Counted from the stretch's first letter, positions 34,523-44,568 are shown. The stretch is 64,000 nt of DNA from Solibacillus sp. R5-41 (GCF_002736105.1 NZ_CP024123.1:3982001-4046000); one strand, 5' to 3'. Notes: a model not told the origin generated them from the letters alone. A program made the numbers and translations.

Positions 34523-36922
34523 TTATTGGGCTTTCAATAAGAGCTCATAGCCTGTGTCTAATTCACCGTTAATTTTGGTTTTATGGTAATTACCAGATAC
34601 CCAGTTGGATACTTGATTATCGTACCATTTTGATTTTACGTGACCGCTTTGACCAGGACCTACTATGTGCTCGGCTGCGGATAAATCTTGTAAATCCGCT
34701 ACGAAACGCCATGACGCTCCGTGATTAACGTTTCCTTTACCATCTTCAGCAGCCGCTTGAACGGTAACGCTCGATCCGCCTACTGGCAACTTTTTTGGAT
34801 TTAAGTACCTAGCCAATAAATCTGAAGCACTTGATAATGGGTGGTTAAACGTAAGCTGACTATAGCTACCCCATTGCCACTTTGACACGGACTTCCCGAA
34901 TTTATCTTGTATTTTCGCAATCGTATCTTCAAATGCAGTATAAACAAATTCATCTAATCCACCCTCTTCCGTAATCCAAACACCTGGACTACCGGCATAC
35001 GCATCTCGTAGCATATCATTTGTAATTTGCGCTTTAGCTGGCATGATTTTATAAATATCCGCTGGCATAGTATCTTCAAATAATTCCTTTTTCATATTTT
35101 CAAATAAGAAGTGATAAATAAGCGGTGCACCTTGTTCTTGATTATCATAGTACTCCCACTCTTCTAACAGCGAAATTGCCTCTTTATATTTACCTTCCGA
35201 ATCTTGCGCTTTAATGGTTTCTAAAAATTTCGGTAAAAATTCCACAGCATGTAGGTTTTTCTTATCCATCTGCATTTTTTTCATGTCTTCTGCCGTTAGT
35301 TTTATTTGCTTATTTGCTTTTTCATCTGCAATCATTTCTACAATTCGTTCATAACGATATGGCTGCGCCCAAAGATTTGACAAATGATACGGATATTCTT
35401 TTCCGATGACTTCGTTATTTGCCGTTGCTATAAAGCCTTGTTCTGGATCGATCACTGTTGGTAATTCGTCAAACGGAATATAGCTTCCCCAACCATAGGC
35501 AGAAGAATCACCCGGTACTGGTAGTGCACCTGTACCTTGCTTACGGATTGGCACTAAACCATTTGCCTTATAGGCGATTTGTCCATCTGTTGAAGCAAAT
35601 ACAAAGTTTTGAGCCGGCGCTTTAAAATCTTCTAAAGCAAGCTCAAATTCATCCCAATTCGTCGCTTTGTTAAAACCTAAAATTGCTTTTAATTCTTGTG
35701 TTGATTGCAATGCTGTCCATTGCATCGAAAACAGTTCTTTTACTTCTGTTTCTTTTGTTATAATGTTCGAAATAATTGGACCATGTCTCGTTTCCACCAC
35801 TTCAAAATCAACCGTTTGCCCACCTTTTACTTTAATCGGCTCTTGGCGAACAGTTGCATCTTCCCACTGTCCATCATATTTAAATTGATATGGATTTTCT
35901 GGGTTTGGCGTTTCGATATATAAATCCTGTACATCTGGATTGACGTTCGTTACACCCCAAGTAATTTCTTCGTTATGCCCTAAAATAATGCCTGGAATCC
36001 CAGCGAAAATAACACCACTTACATTTTGCTCTGGTGATTGCAAATGCATTTGATACCAAATCGACGGTGTGCTTAATCCTAAATGAGGATCATCCGCAAG
36101 CAATGGTTTCCCTGATTCTGTGAGCTCACCTGAAACGACCCAGTTATTACTTCCATTAAATTCTGGGGGTAAATAATCGGCTGTAAAGGCTGTTGCCACA
36201 TTTGTTTTTATATTTAAATTGGCTTCAATAATCGATTTTGCTTCCTCAGGATATTCCACAAATAATTCTTCTACTTGCTCTAGTGTATAATTTTGTAATG
36301 CCCATGAACGAAACGCTTGCTGATTCCAGTTGCCCCCTAAATCATACGCCATATACTTACCAATTGTTAAAGAATCCAATGGTGTCCATGGCTCTGGTGT
36401 ATAACCGAGCACCTTAAATTCATAAGATAGCTTGCTCGTTCCCTTTACTTCATCAATAAAAGCATTAACCCCTTCTGCAAACCACTCTAAAATTTGTTTA
36501 GACTCGGCATCATAGCCATCCCATGAGCGTTCTGCTGCATGACGTAAACTAAATGTACGGAAATATTTATCTGTATTTACCGCGGCTCCCCCAATTACTT
36601 CTGCTAAGTTACCGCTTGCTTGACGACGCGCTAAATCCATTTGAAATAGGCGATCCTGTGCTTGTACATACCCTTGTGCTCGATATAAATCAGCATCCGA
36701 TTGAGCCACAATATGCGGCACCCCTACCTCGTCACGCGTTACCTTTACATCACTTTCCAAAATTGAAACAACCGCTTCGCCTTTAATTAACGGCTTTGAT
36801 TGCGAAAGGTATATTTGTAAGCCTGCTACCGCTACACCACCGATAACAATGAGTATCCCAATAACCCACATTGCTATTTTTAACAGATTACGTTTCTTGG
36901 ATTTTGTCGTCTGTCCTGCCAT
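34523..36922 (-). CDS. Penicillin acylase family N-terminal nucleophile hydrolase
   Basis: A 799-residue enzyme of the Ntn hydrolase class (penicillin amidase / acyl-homoserine-lactone acylase). One membrane segment (about residues 15-34) anchors it or serves as a signal. VTRDEVGVPHIVAQSDADLY is the A-chain start, and FNGSNNWVVSGELTESGKPL contains the nucleophile serine after NG at the autoprocessing site, followed by DPHLGLSTPSIWYQM. FVFASTDGQIAYKANGLVPI carries the B-chain oxyanion asparagine region. Substrate is unknown; quorum-signal or beta-lactam side-chain cleavage are family options. It is a single-gene unit. Confidence 0.9.
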   Translation of the reverse strand: MAGQTTKSKKRNLLKIAMWVIGILIVIGGVAVAGLQIYLSQSKPLIKGEAVVSILESDVKVTRDEVGVPHIVAQSDADLYRAQGYVQAQDRLFQMDLARRQASGNLAEVIGGAAVNTDKYFRTFSLRHAAERSWDGYDAESKQILEWFAEGVNAFIDEVKGTSKLSYEFKVLGYTPEPWTPLDSLTIGKYMAYDLGGNWNQQAFRSWALQNYTLEQVEELFVEYPEEAKSIIEANLNIKTNVATAFTADYLPPEFNGSNNWVVSGELTESGKPLLADDPHLGLSTPSIWYQMHLQSPEQNVSGVIFAGIPGIILGHNEEITWGVTNVNPDVQDLYIETPNPENPYQFKYDGQWEDATVRQEPIKVKGGQTVDFEVVETRHGPIISNIITKETEVKELFSMQWTALQSTQELKAILGFNKATNWDEFELALEDFKAPAQNFVFASTDGQIAYKANGLVPIRKQGTGALPVPGDSSAYGWGSYIPFDELPTVIDPEQGFIATANNEVIGKEYPYHLSNLWAQPYRYERIVEMIADEKANKQIKLTAEDMKKMQMDKKNLHAVEFLPKFLETIKAQDSEGKYKEAISLLEEWEYYDNQEQGAPLIYHFLFENMKKELFEDTMPADIYKIMPAKAQITNDMLRDAYAGSPGVWITEEGGLDEFVYTAFEDTIAKIQDKFGKSVSKWQWGSYSQLTFNHPLSSASDLLARYLNPKKLPVGGSSVTVQAAAEDGKGNVNHGASWRFVADLQDLSAAEHIVGPGQSGHVKSKWYDNQVSNWVSGNYHKTKINGELDTGYELLLKAQ

Positions 36923-37009
36923 TTAACCCACCCCTTTTGTCTATGTAACCCCTTTGGAAATCAATTACTATTCATTTCCACACATTTTGACAAAACCCTG
37001 CAATTCTAT

Positions 37010-37777
37010 TTACCTTCTAATGTTTGAACTTAATTTTAGTAATATCGGGCAATGGTCGCTTCCTAAAACTTGTGGATGAATGCTTGCTTCTTCAATATTT
37101 TCTATTAAACGATTCGATAGGATGAAATAATCGATACGCCAACCTATGTTTCTTTCGCGCACACTATTCATGTAAGACCACCACGTAAAATGGTCAGTTT
37201 CATGAGGGTGGCAATGTCGGAATGTATCGTTGAAGCCACTCGCCAATAAATCTGTCATCTTTCCACGCTCTTCCACCGTAAATCCTGAGTTACCCTTATT
37301 TGATTTCGCATTTTTAATATCAATTTCTTCGTGTGCAACATTCAAGTCCCCACAATAAATGACAGGCTTTTTCGCATCAAGCTCCTTTAAATACAGTGCG
37401 AGCTTGTCTTCCCAATGGAGTCGAAAATTCAGTCGCGCCAAATCCCGCTGTGCATTCGGTGTATACACATTAACTATGTAAAAATGTTCGTATTCTAATG
37501 TTATAATTCGTCCTTCTGCTTCTGACTCTTCTTCTCCTACACCATAAAAAACATTGAGTGGCTCATGCTTTGTAAAAATAGCCGTTCCTGAGTACCCTTT
37601 TTTCTGTGCATAATTCCAATATTGAAAATATCCCTCTAGTTGTAATTCAATTTGTCCTGCTTGGCACTTTGTTTCTTGAATGCAAAAAAAGTCTGCGTCC
37701 ATTTCCATAAAATAATCCAAAAAGCCTTTTTTCACACATGCTCGTATCCCATTTACATTCCACGAAATAAACTTCAT
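37010..37777 (-). CDS. exoA: Exodeoxyribonuclease III (ExoA type)
   Basis: A 255-residue EEP-fold nuclease that cuts at abasic sites and trims 3' ends in base excision repair. MKFISWNVNGIRACVKKGF begins the enzyme; IQETKCQ has the catalytic glutamate, YTPNAQRDLARL the tyrosine, IYCGDLNVAHEEID the DLN pair and RIDYFILS then GSDHCPI the final DH pair. ATG at 37777 follows AAGGAAGAGG. A mosaic repeat begins 22 bases upstream of this ATG, immediately before the ribosome site, so the promoter is inside or beyond the repeat. Confidence 0.95.
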   Translation of the reverse strand: MKFISWNVNGIRACVKKGFLDYFMEMDADFFCIQETKCQAGQIELQLEGYFQYWNYAQKKGYSGTAIFTKHEPLNVFYGVGEEESEAEGRIITLEYEHFYIVNVYTPNAQRDLARLNFRLHWEDKLALYLKELDAKKPVIYCGDLNVAHEEIDIKNAKSNKGNSGFTVEERGKMTDLLASGFNDTFRHCHPHETDHFTWWSYMNSVRERNIGWRIDYFILSNRLIENIEEASIHPQVLGSDHCPILLKLSSNIRR

Positions 37778-37798
37778 TGTCCTCTTCCTTTCATTAAT

Positions 37799-37898
37799 CA
37801 ATTACACCTTGGCTAACTCTTGTCCAGATTTTGAATTGTGCTTCTTTAGCCAGAGTTCCTCTATTCAGCTGGTATTTGAACACACACTGAAAGAAGAT
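37799..37898 (+). repeat. Mosaic intergenic repeat, copy F, upstream of exoA
   Basis: CAATTACACCTTGGCTAACT, CTTGTCCAGATTTTGAATTG, TTTAGCCAGAGTTCC, GGTATTTGAACACACACTGA and AAGAAGATAAAA in order. The AGCCAGAGTTCC module is shared with copies G and H, and GAACACACACTG with copy B. It lies between the exoA ribosome site and the murB terminator. Confidence 0.75.
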
Positions 37899-37942
37899 AA
37901 AAAAAGACACTTTACGTTTGTACGAAAAGTGCCTTCTTTTTA
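37899..37942 (-). terminator. Terminator after murB
   Basis: AAAGACACTTTACGT pairs with ACGAAAAGTGCCTTCTTT with two mismatches; an A run at the left end gives the minus-strand T tail. It touches the murB stop codon. Confidence 0.6.
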
Positions 37943-38851
37943 ATCTTCGCCGACGATTTTAACTTCCATCTCAAGATCTACATTAAATTTTTCTTTTACA
38001 ACTTTTTGCACCATTTTAATAGTTTCGATATAGTCCGTTGCCGATGCATTGTCTTTATTAATAATAAAGCCTGCATGTTTTGTAGAAACTTCTGCTCCGC
38101 CAACACCTTTTCCTTGTAGGTCGCTGTCTTGTATCAACTTCCCAGCAAAGTGTCCTGGTGGGCGTTTAAATACACTTCCGGCAGATGGATATTCTAACGG
38201 CTGTTTTGATTCACGCTGATAAGTTAAATCCGCTATTTTTGCATCAATTTCTTGTTGATCACCGCGCGCTAATTGGAACGTTGCCGAAAGTACATAATAA
38301 CCATTTTTCGATATAATACTTTTTCGATAGGCAAGTTCAAGCTGATCATTTGTTAAAGTAATTCGCTCGCCTTCTGGTGTGATCACTGTGCAAGATGTAA
38401 CGATATCTTTCACTTCGCCCCCATATGCACCAGCATTCATCGCCATCGCACCGCCAATTGAACCAGGAATACCACATGCAAATTCAAAGCCAGTTAAACT
38501 TTGAGCAGCTACCATTTTTGATACCTCTTTAATAAGCGCACCACTTTGCACTAATACAGTATCTCCCTCAATGTGGACCTCATTTAATAAAGCAAAATTT
38601 ATTACAATACCGCGAATACCACCATCACGAACAACCATATTCGAACCATTACCCAACATAAGTAGGGGAATTTGATGTTCAACAGCATATTTAACAACAG
38701 CTGCTGCTTGCTCCTCTGTTTCTGGTAAAACAAGTAGATCTGCCTTGCCACCAAGTTTTGTCATCGTATATTTTTTTAACGATTCATTTCGTTTTATATT
38801 ATGTGGTTGAACCCACTGTGCTAAATCTATTTCCCATTGTTTCATTGTCAT
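37940..38851 (-). CDS. murB: UDP-N-acetylenolpyruvoylglucosamine reductase
   Basis: A 303-residue FAD enzyme of the type II MurB group that reduces UDP-GlcNAc-enolpyruvate to UDP-MurNAc. TKLGGKADLLVLPETEEQAA is the FAD-domain start, LMLGNGSNMVVRDGGIRG the FAD loop, FACGIPGSIGGAMAMNAGAY the diphosphate site and YPSAGSVFKRPPGHFAGKLI the substrate loop with the catalytic serine. ATG at 38851 follows AAAGGA by about 10 bases and gives the usual length; a longer frame overlapping the HxlR gene has no site. Unlike in many Bacillales it stands alone, away from the division cluster. Confidence 0.95.
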   Translation of the reverse strand: MTMKQWEIDLAQWVQPHNIKRNESLKKYTMTKLGGKADLLVLPETEEQAAAVVKYAVEHQIPLLMLGNGSNMVVRDGGIRGIVINFALLNEVHIEGDTVLVQSGALIKEVSKMVAAQSLTGFEFACGIPGSIGGAMAMNAGAYGGEVKDIVTSCTVITPEGERITLTNDQLELAYRKSIISKNGYYVLSATFQLARGDQQEIDAKIADLTYQRESKQPLEYPSAGSVFKRPPGHFAGKLIQDSDLQGKGVGGAEVSTKHAGFIINKDNASATDYIETIKMVQKVVKEKFNVDLEMEVKIVGED

Positions 38852-38933
38852 AAAAGCCATTTCCTTTCTTGTAAAGCTCAGTACTTCTTTAGTATCTGTT
38901 TTTACCGTTCTTTTTACAAGTAAAACTGTATCG

Positions 38934-39248
38934 CTATAACCATTTTTTCGACCATTCCTCAATTTCCCTTACTACTTGCTCAAGAGACTGTCCTTTTTCT
39001 GTTAATGAGTACTCTACTCGAACTGGAACCTCAGAAAAAACGTTACGTTCTACAATTCCTTCCTTTTCTAATTCTTTGAGACGCTCTGATAATAAGCGAC
39101 CACTAATTGGCAAGGATGATTCAATCGCATTAAAACGTTGTGGACCATCTAATAATTGATAAATAATTAATGCTGTCCAGCGTTTTCCGACAAGCTCCAT
39201 CGCCTTTGATAAACGTGGACATAATGCTGTTTCTTTCACGTTTTTCAC
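38934..39248 (-). CDS. HxlR family transcriptional regulator
   Basis: A 104-residue winged-helix protein. CPRLSKAMELVGKRWTALII is the family's opening with the conserved cysteine (Cys9 region), then LLDGPQRFNAIESSLPISGR and LLSERLKELEKEGIVERNVF form the DNA-binding helices, and VEYSLTEKGQSLEQVVREIE the dimer helix. HxlR-type proteins such as HypR sense thiol stress or aldehydes through that cysteine. It is divergent from a YceI-family gene, with 180 bases between, and may regulate it or the nearby redox genes. Confidence 0.9.
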   Translation of the reverse strand: MKNVKETALCPRLSKAMELVGKRWTALIIYQLLDGPQRFNAIESSLPISGRLLSERLKELEKEGIVERNVFSEVPVRVEYSLTEKGQSLEQVVREIEEWSKKWL

Positions 39249-39428
39249 CTCTATGTTTTAATTCTATACACTGAAAATTAGTAAATTGTACACTTTCCGT
39301 ACTTTATTTTAACACTTTAGACAAATTACGAATAGTTAGTAGCTTACTTTTTAATCATCATTGTAATTAATATCCAAGTATTTTATGATGGATATATATG
39401 CCAGTATGAATTATCAAGGGGAGATACT

Positions 39429-39953
39429 ATGACTACATATGCTATTGACTTTATGCATTCATCTATTAACTTTTCAATCAAACATATGATGATTTCGAAA
39501 ATTCACGGGGTATTTAATTCGTATTCTGCTCAATTGCAAATGGAACAAATTGAGGATTTTAAAAACGCTGACATTCGCTTTGACTTGGATGTTGCTAGTA
39601 TTAATACACGCGATAATTCACGTGATCACCATCTAGTTTCTGCAGATTTCTTTGATGCCGATCGATATCCTAAAATTACGTTTATCAAAAAGGCATCTGA
39701 AGGTGACAATACAAACATTAAGCTGATTGGTGATTTAACGATTAAAGGCGTTACAAAAGAAGTGGTTTTTGATGTCGTTTATTCAGGACATGTCAAAAGC
39801 CCATGGAACACAGATGCTTACGGCTTTTCTTGCCAAACCATTATCAATCGGAAGGATTTTAACTTAACATACAAATCTACACTCGAATCCGGTGGGTTTT
39901 TAATCGACGAAAATGTTCAAATCAATGTTGAACTGGAGATAAATCCATTATAA
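39429..39953 (+). CDS. YceI family polyisoprenoid-binding protein
   Basis: A 174-residue lipocalin-like protein without signal peptide. YAIDFMHSSINFSIKHMMIS is the YceI opening; SINTRDNSRDHHLVSADFFD and KITFIKKAS follow, then LTIKGVTKEVVFDV and FSCQTIINRKDFNLTY. YceI proteins carry isoprenoid lipids in a long tunnel; quinone handling or base-stress response are reported roles in other bacteria. The ATG follows GGGGAG. It is divergent from the HxlR regulator and 25 bases upstream of a DUF2500 gene, with which it probably shares a transcript. Confidence 0.92.
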   Translation: MTTYAIDFMHSSINFSIKHMMISKIHGVFNSYSAQLQMEQIEDFKNADIRFDLDVASINTRDNSRDHHLVSADFFDADRYPKITFIKKASEGDNTNIKLIGDLTIKGVTKEVVFDVVYSGHVKSPWNTDAYGFSCQTIINRKDFNLTYKSTLESGGFLIDENVQINVELEINPL

Positions 39954-39978
39954 TTTTAAAAGGAAAAGGAAGGTTTAT

Positions 39979-40323
39979 ATGTTTATCGATGATGGATTTT
40001 TTTCAATTATTCCTGTAATTGTTTCGCTCGGTTTCGTTACAGTATTCGGAATTATCATTTTCAGAGTATTTACTAACATTAATCAGAGCATCAAAAATAA
40101 TAATTCTCCATTGCTTTCTGTCCCTGCACAAGTAGTTACTAAAAGAACTACCGTACAAGGCGACCACTCTTATACAACTTACTTTGTCACATTCGAAGTA
40201 CAAAGTGGCGATCGAATGGAGTTCAAAGTAAAGGGGGAGCAGTTTGGGCAGTTTGTTGAGAAGGATTTAGGCGTATTAGCTTTCCAAGGTAGTCGTCTCA
40301 TATCGTTTGAGCGACAGAAGTAA
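39979..40323 (+). CDS. DUF2500 domain membrane protein
   Basis: A 114-residue protein with one membrane segment (about residues 8-30, IIPVIVSLGFVTVFGIIIFR) followed by a small beta domain: PLLSVPAQVVTKRTTVQGDH, TTYFVTFEVQSGDRMEFKV and GVLAFQGSRLISFER. This is the DUF2500 layout, in which the phrase TxYYVTFEvxsGdRxEf is conserved. Function is unknown. The ATG follows AAAGGAAGG. It is probably the second gene of the YceI transcript, ending at the hairpin 40364-40400. Confidence 0.88.
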   Translation: MFIDDGFFSIIPVIVSLGFVTVFGIIIFRVFTNINQSIKNNNSPLLSVPAQVVTKRTTVQGDHSYTTYFVTFEVQSGDRMEFKVKGEQFGQFVEKDLGVLAFQGSRLISFERQK

Positions 40324-40363
40324 TATGATTTGTCATATAGTTTATCGTAATAGCCATAAATAA

Positions 40364-40400
40364 CAAAAGCTTCTCGCAAATTAATGCGAGAAGCTTTTTT
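40364..40400. terminator. Bidirectional terminator before azoR
   Basis: AAAAGCTTCTCGCA and TGCGAGAAGCTTTT pair around AATTAA, with T tails both ways. It serves the DUF2500 transcript and azoR, which converge here. Confidence 0.9.
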
Positions 40401-40409
40401 ATAAAACGA

Positions 40410-41048
40410 TTAAGCAGTTACTGTAGCTAATTTTTGTGCAACTTCTTTAACTTGCGCTAAACCTGCTTCGATAATGTTTGCAGCTTCTGCTTGGTTTGCA
40501 TTGTGACCTTCGATGATTACTTCAGCCACTTTTGTCATACCATAAACGCCACCAACAACCATATTGATATATGTTGCAGCCATTTCCATTGGAGCAGTCT
40601 CTGGTGTTGAGTAAATCCCACCACGAGCTGATAATACAATATATTTTTTATCTGTCATTAAGCTTACTAAGTTACCATTCTCATCATATTTGAATGAATA
40701 GCCTGCACCGTAAGTGTAGTCAATAAATGATTGTAACGCAGCAGGAATTGTTAAGTTCCATAATGGGAAGGCAAATACTACTACGTCAGCAGCTGTTAAC
40801 ACTTCACGTGATTTGTTGAATGATTCAATTGAAGCTTGCTCACGAACTGACAATACTTCACCATTTTGTGCTTTACCGAAAGCGTTGAATAATTCTTGAC
40901 CGAAGTATTCTAAGTTTTCTTCAAATACATCAAAAGTTGAAATCGATAAACCTTCTACTTTTGAAGCCTCTGCTACGAATGTTTCATACATTTTAGTTGA
41001 TACGCCATCTGGACGGTTATTTGCTTTAATTACTAATACGTTTTTCAT
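40410..41048 (-). CDS. azoR: FMN-dependent NADH-azoreductase
   Basis: A 212-residue flavodoxin-like reductase. VLVIKANNRPDGVSTKMYET gives the phosphate-binding start, VVVFAFPLWNLTIPAALQSF the FMN site (PLWNLTIP), and YTYGAGYSFKYDENG plus VLSARGGIYS the other FMN loops. It reduces quinones and azo compounds with two electrons and so limits quinone stress. The gene stands alone with its own terminator. A nearby HxlR regulator 2 kb away may be relevant but no direct link is visible. ATG at 41048 follows AAGGAG. Confidence 0.93.
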   Translation of the reverse strand: MKNVLVIKANNRPDGVSTKMYETFVAEASKVEGLSISTFDVFEENLEYFGQELFNAFGKAQNGEVLSVREQASIESFNKSREVLTAADVVVFAFPLWNLTIPAALQSFIDYTYGAGYSFKYDENGNLVSLMTDKKYIVLSARGGIYSTPETAPMEMAATYINMVVGGVYGMTKVAEVIIEGHNANQAEAANIIEAGLAQVKEVAQKLATVTA

Positions 41049-41167
41049 ACTATGTTAATTCTCCTTATTTATCCTAGTTTTATATATCTCAAATTCGAGG
41101 TACTTTTCTATAATATAAAAGTAACCTAAAAAAAGCAATTAGATTACCTTCATACTTTAGTCTGAAA

Positions 41168-41881
41168 TTAAATATCGCAAGAATCATCTGTGCAGGTTGG
41201 ACCATTTCCGCCCTGCATATTTAAAGGTTTTCTTAAGCCCGCTTCTTGTGCAGCTTTTTCAATTGTTTTCTCAAAAACTTCTTGTGGTTGCGCTCCTGCA
41301 ATGCCGTATTTATTATCAATAACGAAAAATGGTACGCCGCGCACGCCTAGTTGCTGTGCTGTAGCAATATCTTGCTGTACTTCATCTTCAAATTGATCAC
41401 CTGCGATAATTTCTTTTGCTGCGTCAGTTGGTAAACCTGCTTTTTCCACAAGAGCTAATAAAACATCTGCTTGCCCAATTGCTTGCCCTTCTAAAAAATA
41501 CGCTTTTAACACAAACTCTGTAAATTCTTTTCCTTTTCCTTGTGTCTCGGCCCATTTCGATAAACGATGAGCTTTCACTGTGTTAGCCGTTTTCATATCA
41601 TCAAAATTGTAATCTAACCCGACATTTTTTGCGCGTTCCGCAACGTTGTCTGCCATATTTTTCACTTCTTCAAAAGACATATTATATTTTTGTTGTAAGT
41701 CGTTATAAATCGATTCTGAAGCATCAACAGGTGTACTTGGATCTAATAAATAACTTTTATATTCAATCTCTACCGCCTGTTCATAACCTGTTTGTTGCAA
41801 TGCGATTTCTAATTGTTTTTTACCAATATAACAAAATGGACATACATAATCTGACCAAACTTCAATTTTCATCTGTTTCAC
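41168..41881 (-). CDS. DsbA family oxidoreductase (FrnE-like)
   Basis: A 237-residue cytoplasmic thioredoxin-fold protein. IEVWSDYVCPFCYIGKKQLE has the CPFC active site and typical FrnE continuation, a helical insert covers about 60-150, and LGVRGVPFFVIDNKYGIAGA has the cis-proline loop. The tail ends CTDDSCDI, a second cysteine pair also seen in family members. There is no signal peptide. The role is thiol-disulfide isomerase or reductase in the cytosol, substrate unknown. ATG at 41881 has an AGGAGAG site in front. Confidence 0.92.
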   Translation of the reverse strand: MKQMKIEVWSDYVCPFCYIGKKQLEIALQQTGYEQAVEIEYKSYLLDPSTPVDASESIYNDLQQKYNMSFEEVKNMADNVAERAKNVGLDYNFDDMKTANTVKAHRLSKWAETQGKGKEFTEFVLKAYFLEGQAIGQADVLLALVEKAGLPTDAAKEIIAGDQFEDEVQQDIATAQQLGVRGVPFFVIDNKYGIAGAQPQEVFEKTIEKAAQEAGLRKPLNMQGGNGPTCTDDSCDI

Positions 41882-42045
41882 TCTCCTCGTACTGTATTGT
41901 ATCGAAATAAGGAAAATATGTACATTAAGTGAATCGCGCTCCCCTCACAAATTCCTTTCATAACGAATATTTTAGTATCCACTAATAAGAATTTTGTATA
42001 AAACACCAACATTTTCATCATCCTAAAAAATAAAAAGGTGATACT

Positions 42046-43434
42046 TTGAAACAGTCGCTCTGGTTAGAAAATGTTCCAACGATTTCTGCTCCATCATTAA
42101 AGCAATCCCTTCATTGTGATATTTGTATCATTGGAGGGGGGCTAAACGGAATTTACAATGCATATTTATTAGCCAAAAAGGGCTTCCATGTCGTATTAAT
42201 CGAAGCGCTTAGTGAATTTTCCTATGGTACAACCGCCTTTTCAACAGGCAAATTAACTGCGCAGCATAGCTTAATTTATTCTGCATTAACAACGGATCAA
42301 GGTAAGCTTTATTATGAAGCCAACCATTCAGCAATTGAACGAGCACTCGAAACGAATCCCCCAAGTTTTTCACGTGCTACCTCTTTTTTATATACGGGTA
42401 CTTCTTTAGGCAAGGAACAATTAGTAGCTGAGGCAGAATGTTATAAAAAAATAGGGATTCCCTACGTTGCAACAAATGAAACAGAGCTAGCATTATCCGC
42501 AGAATTAGCACTTGGGATGAAGGATGAAGGTCAAATTAATCCCTTCCTTTTTGCACAACACTTTGTACAGCTCGCTAGACAGCATGGAGCCGAAATCTTT
42601 TTAAACACACGCGTCACGCAAATTCATTCAAGTAAAAAATGTGTAACGACCGAACACGGACATGACATTCACTATAAAAAGTTGTTATTATGCACGCACT
42701 ATCCTATTGAATCCATTCGACGTTTATATAGTGTAAAACTTCAAGTAAATCGCTCCTATTTGACTGCTACGAAGTGTACGCAATTATTACAGGAGCAATA
42801 TATTAGTATTGATGAACAAAGTCGGACAATTCGTACCGCGCTCATTAATAACGTACCCTATTTTGTTTATGGTGGCCGCTCACATACCGCTGGAACCGTC
42901 ACGCATACGGAACCATTTTATACTACGCTCAGCACGGAATTACAAACTCAATTTGGTCTTCCTGCACCGAAATATAGTTGGAGTGCTCAAGATATTCAGA
43001 CGCCCGATAAAGTTCCTTATATTGGGCAGTTGTCACCAAATGATGATAGCTTATATATTGCAACGGGGTTTAATAAATGGGGACTTTCGACAGCACTCGT
43101 TGCAGGGGAAATTTTGAGTAACTTAATTTCGAAAACACCGCATCCTGCAACAGAGTTATTTTCACCAAGCCGCTCTAGCTTCGGCAATAAACTATATTTT
43201 ATGATTCAAACGGGGGGCTTTATTGGTAAGGAATTTATTAAAGGTCATGTGACACGGACAAATGCGCCCCGCTGTACACATCTCGGTTGTAAAACAAGAT
43301 GGAATGAAGGCGACCGCACATGGGATTGCCCATGTCATGGCTCACGGTATGATGAACACGGACAAGTAATTGAAGGTCCGGCCGTTTATCCATTAGACAT
43401 GAAAAAGTTAAAACATGGGCAAGGTGAAATGTAG
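42046..43434 (+). CDS. FAD-dependent oxidoreductase fused to a Rieske iron-sulfur domain
   Basis: A 462-residue two-domain protein. [20 protein letters not shown] with LIEAL is the dinucleotide-binding site of a DAO-type (glycine oxidase-like) flavoprotein; [13 protein letters not shown] follows, and [24 protein letters not shown] is the C-terminal FAD region. The last 80 residues form a Rieske [2Fe-2S] domain with [10 protein letters not shown] and [12 protein letters not shown], all four ligands present. B. subtilis YhfW has this same fusion. The TTG start at 42046 follows AAGGTG. The substrate is unknown. It converges with ppaC at a terminator. Confidence 0.92.
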   Translation: MKQSLWLENVPTISAPSLKQSLHCDICIIGGGLNGIYNAYLLAKKGFHVVLIEALSEFSYGTTAFSTGKLTAQHSLIYSALTTDQGKLYYEANHSAIERALETNPPSFSRATSFLYTGTSLGKEQLVAEAECYKKIGIPYVATNETELALSAELALGMKDEGQINPFLFAQHFVQLARQHGAEIFLNTRVTQIHSSKKCVTTEHGHDIHYKKLLLCTHYPIESIRRLYSVKLQVNRSYLTATKCTQLLQEQYISIDEQSRTIRTALINNVPYFVYGGRSHTAGTVTHTEPFYTTLSTELQTQFGLPAPKYSWSAQDIQTPDKVPYIGQLSPNDDSLYIATGFNKWGLSTALVAGEILSNLISKTPHPATELFSPSRSSFGNKLYFMIQTGGFIGKEFIKGHVTRTNAPRCTHLGCKTRWNEGDRTWDCPCHGSRYDEHGQVIEGPAVYPLDMKKLKHGQGEM

Positions 43435-43458
43435 AAAATTACCTCACATTTCGATATG

Positions 43459-43508
43459 AAAAAAACCCGGTGCTACCTCTAATTTCGAGAAAGCACCGGA
43501 TTTTTTTA
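43459..43508. terminator. Bidirectional terminator between the Rieske fusion gene and ppaC
   Basis: CCGGTGCT and AGCACCGG with inner CTC/GAG pairing, flanked by A and T runs on either side. Confidence 0.85.
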
Positions 43509-44435
43509 TTATTTTAATCCTTCAGTTAACACAGGAACGATTTGCTTTTTACGTGATACAACACCTGGAAGTACAATTCGACCGTTTTCGATTGTTGCAC
43601 CAAATGCTTTTGCTGCTGCTTCTGCAACTTGTCCAGCCGCAACTGCTGTAGAATCATTGTTTAAAATATCTGTTACAACAAAGAAGAATAAATCTAATCC
43701 GTTATCTGCAACATCTTTATTTAATAAGTTTACTAACTCTTCTTGACGACCTAGGACATCCTCAATATCTACTGCATTCACTTGTGCAACAGTTGCTTTA
43801 AAAGCACCGAACTCGAAGCCTTTTGCATCTAATGATAGAAGGTCCTCCAATGATTTATCCGAAAGGTCAGCACCCGCTTTTAACATAGCTAAGCCGTACT
43901 CTGCAGCATCAACGCCTGCAATTTTTGCTAACTCCTCACCCGCTTTTACATCTTGGTCTGTGCAAGTTGGTGATTTGAATAATAATGTATCAGAAACGAT
44001 GGCAGAAAACATTAAGCCAGCGATATTTGCTGGGATCTCTACGCCATTTTCTTTGAAGATTTTATTTAAAATCGTTGCTGTACACCCTACTGGCTCAGCA
44101 CGGAAATATAATGGATCTGCTGTTTGGAAGTTTGCAATACGATGGTGGTCGATTACTTCTGTGATTTGTACCGCTTCAATACCCTCTGCAGATTGTTGGA
44201 ATTCATTATGATCTACTAAAATAACTTGCTGTGCTTCGTCTTTTACATTTCCAATTAAACGAGGTGCTTCAAAGCCGAATTTATTTAGCGCAAATTGCGT
44301 TTCATTATTAATTTCACCAAGGCGAACTGCTTCTGCATCCACACCCATTTGTTGCTTTAAATACGCATATACAATCGCGGATGTAATTGTATCTGTATCT
44401 GGATTTTTATGTCCGAAAACTAAAACTTTACTCAT
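43509..44435 (-). CDS. ppaC: Manganese-dependent inorganic pyrophosphatase
   Basis: A 308-residue DHH-family enzyme that splits pyrophosphate in the cytosol. [16 protein letters not shown] carries the first metal ligands (His, Asp, Asp), [12 protein letters not shown] the DHN motif, [12 protein letters not shown] the DHH motif, and the C-terminal DHHA2 domain ends [18 protein letters not shown] with the SRKKQ substrate-binding signature. ATG at 44435 follows AGGAGG; the open frame extends 50 codons further without a site. Length matches B. subtilis PpaC (309). Confidence 0.97.
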   Translation of the reverse strand: MSKVLVFGHKNPDTDTITSAIVYAYLKQQMGVDAEAVRLGEINNETQFALNKFGFEAPRLIGNVKDEAQQVILVDHNEFQQSAEGIEAVQITEVIDHHRIANFQTADPLYFRAEPVGCTATILNKIFKENGVEIPANIAGLMFSAIVSDTLLFKSPTCTDQDVKAGEELAKIAGVDAAEYGLAMLKAGADLSDKSLEDLLSLDAKGFEFGAFKATVAQVNAVDIEDVLGRQEELVNLLNKDVADNGLDLFFFVVTDILNNDSTAVAAGQVAEAAAKAFGATIENGRIVLPGVVSRKKQIVPVLTEGLK

Positions 44436-44568
44436 AATTGAGCCTCCTATAATAAAAACTATTTCGTCCTCTATTTTAACATATTCGTGTCGTTGAAAAA
44501 AATAGAAGATTATAATTGATGAAAGCAAATCAACCGTTACTATTTTCATCACGAATTGTAATACATAC

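Noticed and set aside
38852-38962. Longer N-terminus for murB overlapping the HxlR gene
   Set aside because: The extension has no ribosome site, does not look like MurB and overlaps the C-terminus of the regulator.
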